Assembly: GCF_029269825.1 (NCBI RefSeq) | Contig: NZ_JARJHU010000005.1 | Location: 248,001 to 312,000 of the forward strand | From: Pedobacter sp. JY14-1 | Lineage (GTDB): Bacteria > Bacteroidota > Bacteroidia > Sphingobacteriales > Sphingobacteriaceae | Direction of reading: 5' to 3' | DNA length: 64,000 nucleotides | Shown: piece after piece, positions 59,269 through 64,000 of the stretch | Layout: each line of letters begins with the position of its first letter | Position numbering within the stretch: the first letter of the stretch is position 1 | Notes under the pieces: model-generated | Told to the model about the DNA's origin: nothing | The model's database searches: none | The model's input: the letters and a program-made list of their open reading frames with translations, nothing else | Made by a program: the position numbers and the translations under genes

Positions 59269-59826
59269 ATGACCATTAACGTATATACAGAACAAACACC
59301 AAACCCTGCCACCATGAAGTTCATGGTCAACAAATTACTGATCAACGGCAGTGAAGACTTTGCGACCAGGGAAAGTGCGGAACACTCTCCTTTCGCCAGG
59401 GAGTTGTTCAAGTTTAATTTTGTGAACGGGGTATTCTTTGCGAGTAACTTTGTTACGATCACCAAGACGGAAGATGCCGATTGGACAGATATAGAACCGA
59501 TCCTTAAAGACTTTGTGAAGGGGGCAGTAGAGTCAGAGTACAAGATAAAGGAAGATACTACAGCTGAAAGCCCGGTCTTTGAAGGAACAGACACAGAAAT
59601 TAAGATACAGCAGATCCTGCATGACTATGTGCGTCCGGCCGTGGAGCAGGACGGTGGTGCCATCAGCTACAAATCGTTCGACGAAGCTGAAGGGGTAGTT
59701 ACTGTCGAACTGAGAGGTTCCTGCAGCGGATGCCCCTCTTCCACGATCACTTTAAAATCGGGAATACAAAACTTGCTGCAACGCATGGTACCAGAAGTAA
59801 AGGAAGTTATTTCCGAAGCATTATAA
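59269..59826 (+). CDS. NifU family Fe-S assembly protein (Nfu type)
   Basis: 186 residues from MTINVYTEQTPNPATMKFMVNKLLI; an earlier in-frame start lies upstream of the promoter box and is rejected. N-terminal Nfu_N domain (1-90), then C-terminal NifU domain with the cluster-binding pair Cys152-x2-Cys155 in GSCSGCPSS, preceded by LHDYVRPAVEQDGGAI. Carries a 4Fe-4S cluster to target enzymes. The -7 box TATTTTTG is at 59246-59253. Confidence 0.93.
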   Translation: MTINVYTEQTPNPATMKFMVNKLLINGSEDFATRESAEHSPFARELFKFNFVNGVFFASNFVTITKTEDADWTDIEPILKDFVKGAVESEYKIKEDTTAESPVFEGTDTEIKIQQILHDYVRPAVEQDGGAISYKSFDEAEGVVTVELRGSCSGCPSSTITLKSGIQNLLQRMVPEVKEVISEAL

Positions 59827-59827
59827 G

Positions 59828-59853
59828 AAAAAGGCCGCTTAAGCGGCCTTTTT
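59828..59853. terminator. bidirectional terminator between NifU and IMPase genes
   Basis: Perfect palindrome AAAAAGGCCGCTT/AAGCGGCCTTTTT, with T6 on the plus strand and T5 on the minus strand. Serves both convergent transcripts. Confidence 0.92.
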
Positions 59854-60647
59854 TATTTGTTGAAGTGCAGGCGCATTTCATCCAGTAATTCTGCCTCTAC
59901 TTTTCCGTTACCGGCAAGTATTTCCCTTTCTTCTATAAATTCTTCCCCGCCTTTAAAATTTGATACGGTGCCGCCGGCCTGTTGTACCAGGTAGGCACCG
60001 GCTGCTACATCCCAGGCATTGAGGTTATATTCGAAAAAAGCATCGAACCTTCCACAAGCCACATAGGCGAGGTCAACTGCGGCAGAACCCATCCGCCTTA
60101 AGCCGTGGCACTTTCTCATTAACGAGCCTAGCAAATCCATGTACTGTTCCTGATGTTCAAATGCATAATAGGGGAATCCGGTAGCCAAAAGGCTGTCAGC
60201 AAGCCGGGACCTGTCTGATACGCTGATCTTCCTGTTGTTCAGGAAAGCGCCGCCGCCTTTATACGCATAGAACATTTCTGACCTGTTGATCTCATAAACC
60301 ACTCCGATCACAGGCTGATCTGCTTCATATAAAGCGATACTGATTGAATAAACCGGTATGCCATGAATAAAATTGGTGGTGCCATCCAATGGGTCTATGA
60401 TCCAGTTGTAGGTCTCCCCTCTGCTGGTTTCGGTCTTTTCCTCAGTGGTGAATCCCGCCTCCGGCAACAGCTTCTTCAGGTTTCTGGTCAGTTGCTTTTC
60501 CGCATTCTTGTCTACATAGGAAACCAGGTCATTCAGCCCCTTGGTTTCTATCGCAGAGGCATCGAAGCCCATCGATTCCTTTCTGATGAAATTACCAGTA
60601 AGGCGCGCGATCGCGACAACCTTCGTACATAACAGTTCGTAATCCAA
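59853..60647 (-). CDS. inositol monophosphatase family protein
   Basis: 264 residues. Mg2+-dependent phosphatase signatures: DPLDGTTNFIHGIPVYSISIAL (motif B), GSAAVDLAYVACGRFDAFFEYNLNAWDVAAGAYLVQQAGG (motif C, the catalytic Asp in WDVAAG), and TEEKTE (metal Glu) near residue 70. SuhB/CysQ-like; exact substrate cannot be read. Last gene of the UbiX-mtaB-lgt-IMPase set, 9 bp behind lgt. Confidence 0.9.
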   Translation of the reverse strand: MDYELLCTKVVAIARLTGNFIRKESMGFDASAIETKGLNDLVSYVDKNAEKQLTRNLKKLLPEAGFTTEEKTETSRGETYNWIIDPLDGTTNFIHGIPVYSISIALYEADQPVIGVVYEINRSEMFYAYKGGGAFLNNRKISVSDRSRLADSLLATGFPYYAFEHQEQYMDLLGSLMRKCHGLRRMGSAAVDLAYVACGRFDAFFEYNLNAWDVAAGAYLVQQAGGTVSNFKGGEEFIEEREILAGNGKVEAELLDEMRLHFNK

Positions 60648-60656
60648 ATCTTATAG

Positions 60657-61811
60657 CTAATAATTCTTCAATTTTTCCTTGTTCCTTATGGAATAGGTAA
60701 CCAGCAACAGTCCTGAAAGGAACAAAAGTACCGAGATCATCTCGGCCTGTGTAAAGCTAAGCCCTCCAACATGGTATTTTGTGTTTACCCTGATCAGTTC
60801 GATAAAAAAACGCTCCACACCATTCATCATCAGGTAAATACCAAACATCATGCCCGGCAGCTTGATCCGGTTTCGCAACTTCCATAAGATCAGGAATAAA
60901 ACAAAACAAACGATGACCTCGTAAATCGGCGTAGGGTAAACGGGCTCGGGGAGTACATTGCAGAATCTGCCGACGCAGCCAGGTATAGGTACACCTTCAT
61001 TGGCTACGTTATTGGGATAGGTATAGGCCCATAACCAATCGGGAAGCCAGCTGAAAGGTTTGGGATTCAGGTTAACAATCCCCCAATCACCATCTCCTGA
61101 CATGTGGCAGCCGATCCTTCCCACACTGTAGGCCAGCATCATACCAGGCCCGCCGATATCGAGCATATGCAAAGGCTTGATCCCATTTTTATTTGCAATA
61201 TAAAGTACCGCGGCACCGCCACAGATCAGGCCGCCATAAAAGGTCAGGCCGCTAAAGGAAAGCAGGCCACCGATCGGATCCTGTACAAAAGTATCCCAGT
61301 GTTCAAGATTATCAAATATCTTAGCACCTAAGAACCCCCATACTGCGGCCCAGACGATCAGATTGCTCATCAGTTCATGAGGTTTCTGGATCACCTCAAC
61401 GTTTTTGGGTTTATCCAGCTTACGGGCCTCTTTCTCTTTATAATCCCAGTAGGCAAAAAGGCCGGCAAAAAATAATCCGCCTAGAAGATTTCCCTTCACC
61501 GAGAGCAGTACGGCTTGCGCATCGCTTACCAGTAGCTTGTAGTTGAGCAGGGAATAAACGAGCTTATATCCTATCAGGAAGCCGAAAAGGCCATTCAGCA
61601 CCAGTTCGCCTGCAGTCGCGGGCTTACCTGTCAGTATTGTCTTTTTTATAAATCTTAAAATGCCCAGTGCTTCCTTACGTTTAAACTCCTCGGTAAAAGC
61701 CCAGTACCCGGCAATGAAAGCCAAAGCTACAAATACACCGAAAGTGTTAAAGGGAAGTGGGATCTGAATACCGAAAAGATACTCCAGGAAGTGGGAAACA
61801 GTAGGAAACAT
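60657..61811 (-). CDS. lgt: prolipoprotein diacylglyceryl transferase
   Basis: 384 residues, longer than the ~290 of enterobacterial Lgt because of a loop between helices (about 125-150: DYKEKEARKLDKPKNVEVIQKP). The Lgt signature is GRIGCHMSGDGDWG; also TFYGGLICGGAAVLYIA, YPTPIYEVIVCFVLFLILWK and an end FIELIRVNTKYHVGGLSFTQAEMISVLL. Seven membrane helices. Adds diacylglycerol to the Cys of lipoproteins, several of which are in this window. Confidence 0.95.
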   Translation of the reverse strand: MFPTVSHFLEYLFGIQIPLPFNTFGVFVALAFIAGYWAFTEEFKRKEALGILRFIKKTILTGKPATAGELVLNGLFGFLIGYKLVYSLLNYKLLVSDAQAVLLSVKGNLLGGLFFAGLFAYWDYKEKEARKLDKPKNVEVIQKPHELMSNLIVWAAVWGFLGAKIFDNLEHWDTFVQDPIGGLLSFSGLTFYGGLICGGAAVLYIANKNGIKPLHMLDIGGPGMMLAYSVGRIGCHMSGDGDWGIVNLNPKPFSWLPDWLWAYTYPNNVANEGVPIPGCVGRFCNVLPEPVYPTPIYEVIVCFVLFLILWKLRNRIKLPGMMFGIYLMMNGVERFFIELIRVNTKYHVGGLSFTQAEMISVLLFLSGLLLVTYSIRNKEKLKNY

Positions 61812-61840
61812 ACGTAAAAAAGTTTTATGCGAATATAGGA

Positions 61841-63160
61841 TTAATGCGCTAAAACCGTTTCGATTTCGGCAACTTCCACTTCGCCTGCTGCACCGATCTC
61901 TACCAGTTTGACCAGTTTGACTTCATTGACAAGTACAGGGTCATATTTTGCCCGCACTTTTACATAGTTCCGGCTAAAGCCATGCATAAACCCATCCTTC
62001 TGATCATCCTCAAAGAGGACTTCCGCAACTTTTCCGATCTGGGACTCATAAAAGGCCCTGCGTTTTTTGTCTGAAAGAATGTGGAGCATTTTGTTCCGGT
62101 CAGCGCGTACGCTCCCGGCAACGCGTTCCTGCATTTCTGCAGCGGCGGTCTGTTCGCGTTCAGAATAGGTAAACACGTGCAGATAAGAAACTTCCAGCTC
62201 ATTGAGGAACTGGTAAGTGTCCAGAAAGTCCTCCCGGGTCTCACCAGGGAACCCCACAATAACGTCCACACCGATACAGCAATCGGGCATTACCGACTTG
62301 ATCCTAGCCACCCTTTCCGCGTACAGTTCCCGGCGGTAACGTCTGCGCATTAAACCCAGTACTTTATTGGAACCCGACTGGAGCGGAATGTGAAAATGGG
62401 GGACAAAACGTTTAGAGATAGCCACAAAATCAATGATCTCATTAGACAGCAGGTTAGGCTCGATTGAGGAAATTCTGATCCTTTCTATCCCTTCTACTTC
62501 ATCCAGCGCCCTTACAAGGTCAAAGAAACGGTCCTCCCGCCTGCCATCGCGTATCCCGAAATCGCCCAGGTTTACACCGGTAAGCACAATCTCCTTGACG
62601 CCTGAGGCGGCGATTTGCCGCGCACGGTCCATTACGTTTTCTATGGTATCGCTCCTGCTGCCGCCTCTGGCCAGAGGTATGGTGCAATAAGTGCAGGGAT
62701 AATCGCAGCCATCCTGTACCTTCAAAAATGTACGCGTACGGTCGCCAATGGAATAGGCTGCAATGAAGTTATGGTTTACCTTTTCGATGTTCTGCTGATG
62801 GATAACGGCTTTTGGCTGCTTGGTGAGGTCGGAAATAAACTCTACGATACGGAATTTCTCCGCTGCGCCAAGCACCATATCTACGCCCTCGATCTCCGCA
62901 ATTTCGGCGGGCTTTAACTGGGCATAACAGCCCACGATCGTTATATAGGCGTCAGGAGAATATTTCAGGGCCTCCTTCACTACCTTGCGGCACTTTCTGT
63001 CTGCGTGTTCAGTAACTGAACAGGTATTGATCACATACACATCCGCACCATCCGTAAACGCTACCACGCGATAACCTGCATCCGTAAACAACCTGCCTAT
63101 GGTGGAGGTCTCTGAAAAATTCAGCTTGCAGCCCAGCGTGTAAAATGCAACCGTCTTCAT
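61841..63160 (-). CDS. mtaB: tRNA (N6-L-threonylcarbamoyladenosine(37)-C2)-methylthiotransferase
   Basis: 439 residues. UPF0004 N-domain with Cys ligands (TLGCKLNFSETS, VINTCSVTEHADRKCRK, IVGCYAQ), radical SAM core with CxxxCxxC (VQDGCDYPCTYCTIPLARGGSRS) and TGVNLGDFG, C-terminal TRAM domain (about 375-435). This is the MtaB/YqeV group that makes ms2t6A at tRNA position 37. It follows ubiX with a 22-bp gap. Confidence 0.93.
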   Translation of the reverse strand: MKTVAFYTLGCKLNFSETSTIGRLFTDAGYRVVAFTDGADVYVINTCSVTEHADRKCRKVVKEALKYSPDAYITIVGCYAQLKPAEIAEIEGVDMVLGAAEKFRIVEFISDLTKQPKAVIHQQNIEKVNHNFIAAYSIGDRTRTFLKVQDGCDYPCTYCTIPLARGGSRSDTIENVMDRARQIAASGVKEIVLTGVNLGDFGIRDGRREDRFFDLVRALDEVEGIERIRISSIEPNLLSNEIIDFVAISKRFVPHFHIPLQSGSNKVLGLMRRRYRRELYAERVARIKSVMPDCCIGVDVIVGFPGETREDFLDTYQFLNELEVSYLHVFTYSEREQTAAAEMQERVAGSVRADRNKMLHILSDKKRRAFYESQIGKVAEVLFEDDQKDGFMHGFSRNYVKVRAKYDPVLVNEVKLVKLVEIGAAGEVEVAEIETVLAH

Positions 63161-63182
63161 TTAGCCCGCAAAGATAACAAAA

Positions 63183-63746
63183 CTATTCGTTCCACCGAAA
63201 GCTGTCCTGTTCCAGTCCTGCCAGGTCGACTACCCTGCTGACTACAGTTTGAGCGACATCTTCAATGGTCTTGGGCAAGGCATAAAAGGAAGGACTCGCA
63301 GGACAAATGATCCCTCCGGCTTCGGTGACCGCCTTCATGTTGTTGATATGGATCAGGTTAAGCGGCGTATCTCTGACCACGGCAATCAATTTCCGCCTTT
63401 CCTTAAGCATCACATCCGCTGCACGGGAAATCAGGTCGTTGGATATTCCATGTGCAATACGGCCCAGAGTTCCCATCGAGCATGGAATAATAATCATAGT
63501 GTCAAATTTTGCAGAGCCTGAAGCAAATGGCGCATTAAAGTCCATTTTATGATAAAAATCGAAAGGATAACTGTCATACAGATCATTGCCCAGTTCATAC
63601 TGCCATACTTCCCTGGCATTGTCAGACATAACTACGCCTACGCTGGCTATCTGCGCTTCCAGTGCTGTTAGATTATCCAGCATCAATTTGGCATAAATGG
63701 CCCCGCTTGCACCCGTAACCGCAATAACTATTTTTCTTTTGCCCAT
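63183..63746 (-). CDS. ubiX: flavin prenyltransferase UbiX
   Basis: 187 residues. UbiX: VIAVTGASGAIYAKLMLDNL (FMN-binding), APFASGSAKFDTMIIIPCSMGTLGRIAHGISNDLISRAADVMLKERRKLIAVVRDTPLNLIHINNMKAVTEAGGIICPASPSFYALPKTIEDVAQTVVSRVVDLAG. Makes prenylated FMN for UbiD decarboxylases. First gene of the minus-strand operon. Confidence 0.95.
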   Translation of the reverse strand: MGKRKIVIAVTGASGAIYAKLMLDNLTALEAQIASVGVVMSDNAREVWQYELGNDLYDSYPFDFYHKMDFNAPFASGSAKFDTMIIIPCSMGTLGRIAHGISNDLISRAADVMLKERRKLIAVVRDTPLNLIHINNMKAVTEAGGIICPASPSFYALPKTIEDVAQTVVSRVVDLAGLEQDSFRWNE

Positions 63747-63805
63747 CCTTACTATAATATTAAAAAGCGGTTGATGCCGCCGGAACTCCTTATAAAAACA
63801 AAAAA

Positions 63806-63832
63806 AGGGCCGAAAAATTACTTTTCGACCCT
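63806..63832 (-). terminator. terminator of a minus-strand gene beyond the right edge
   Basis: AGGGCCGAAAA, loop, TTTTCGACCCT with one mismatch; on the minus strand the stem is followed by TTTTTT then TGTTTTTAT. It points to a gene transcribed leftward that starts outside the window. The remaining bases to 64000 hold no coding region that I can support. Confidence 0.7.
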
Positions 63833-64000
63833 ACATCTACCTATGAAAAACATACCCCTTTGAAAGGGTAAGCTCAAATGTAATATCTTTTTTTCAATAA
63901 ATGAAAGTTTAAACACAGTTTTTTGTACGACTGCACACAGGTTTTATTCAGCAAACTTTCACCGTCAATAAGCGTTAACCATTAAGATAAACATACATTA

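Noticed and set aside
63840..64000. Start of a gene at the right edge
   Set aside because: Short ATG at 63843 stops within seven codons; only a minus-strand terminator is supported.

Overview
The window looks like a chromosomal segment of a member of the Bacteroidota, most likely Sphingobacteriaceae (Pedobacter or Mucilaginibacter type). The signs are Bacteroidota -7 promoter boxes (TAnnTTTG) in front of several genes, many SPII lipoproteins with a Cys shortly after a hydrophobic stretch, WG-repeat, DUF4112, DUF3892, DUF4407 and DUF2723/GT117 proteins, membrane-anchored AraC regulators and a TonB-receptor-like outer-membrane barrel. No rRNA, tRNA, CRISPR array or complete insertion sequence was found. 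Species-level assignment is inference.

Layout. 1-14.9 kb: end of a THUMP-like methyltransferase, a GT117 glycosyltransferase, a TetR-controlled pair of genes with two copies of one operator, WG/Sel1 and lipoprotein genes, an S41 protease, an alpha/beta hydrolase and an SRPBCC-ArsR pair behind a tandem operator. 15-20.2 kb: AT-richer and loosely packed, with a long-hairpin candidate RNA, a frameshifted DUF805 gene, an Rpn-type nuclease and DUF2927/DUF4349 lipoproteins. 20.4-24.5 kb: a GAF/PAS histidine kinase, an acetyltransferase and DUF4112.

24.8-36.6 kb is an AT-rich accessory island. Its left edge holds an inverted-repeat cluster and a decayed paralogue of a small gene that is intact at 32 kb. 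It contains (i) a two-component system (TPR lipoprotein kinase plus degenerate NarL-like regulator) preceded by a tiny Pro/Gly-rich lipoprotein and linked by a shared palindromic motif to two Cys/His-motif genes and a DUF3892 gene; (ii) an overlapping operon of Cys-rich lipoprotein, HNH nuclease, coiled-coil protein and DUF4407 membrane protein; (iii) a MazG-like pyrophosphohydrolase translationally coupled to a GIY-YIG / DUF2075 helicase / S24 (LexA/UmuD-like) autoprotease fusion, next to a WYL regulator and a GRDP-like gene. Item (iii) is the best candidate in the window for an undescribed, probably antiphage or DNA-damage-responsive, system.

37-50 kb: stress and detoxification genes, including two separate SDR-AraC modules each with direct-repeat operators, an ABC exporter, a GH43 arabinanase, an AAA ATPase with no ATG, an erythromycin-esterase homologue, an AraC/quinone-reductase/Old-Yellow-Enzyme cluster and an orphan ExbD. 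50-53.8 kb: an ECF sigma factor, its small membrane partner, a membrane gene and a TonB-receptor-like protein, tied together by two identical divergent ECF promoters. 53.9-57.3 kb: 1-Cys peroxiredoxin, DUF72, and an ECF sigma factor with an anti-sigma/serine-protease fusion. 57.4-63.8 kb: core housekeeping genes (purB, Nfu-type NifU, inositol monophosphatase, lgt, mtaB, ubiX) bounded by strong terminators.
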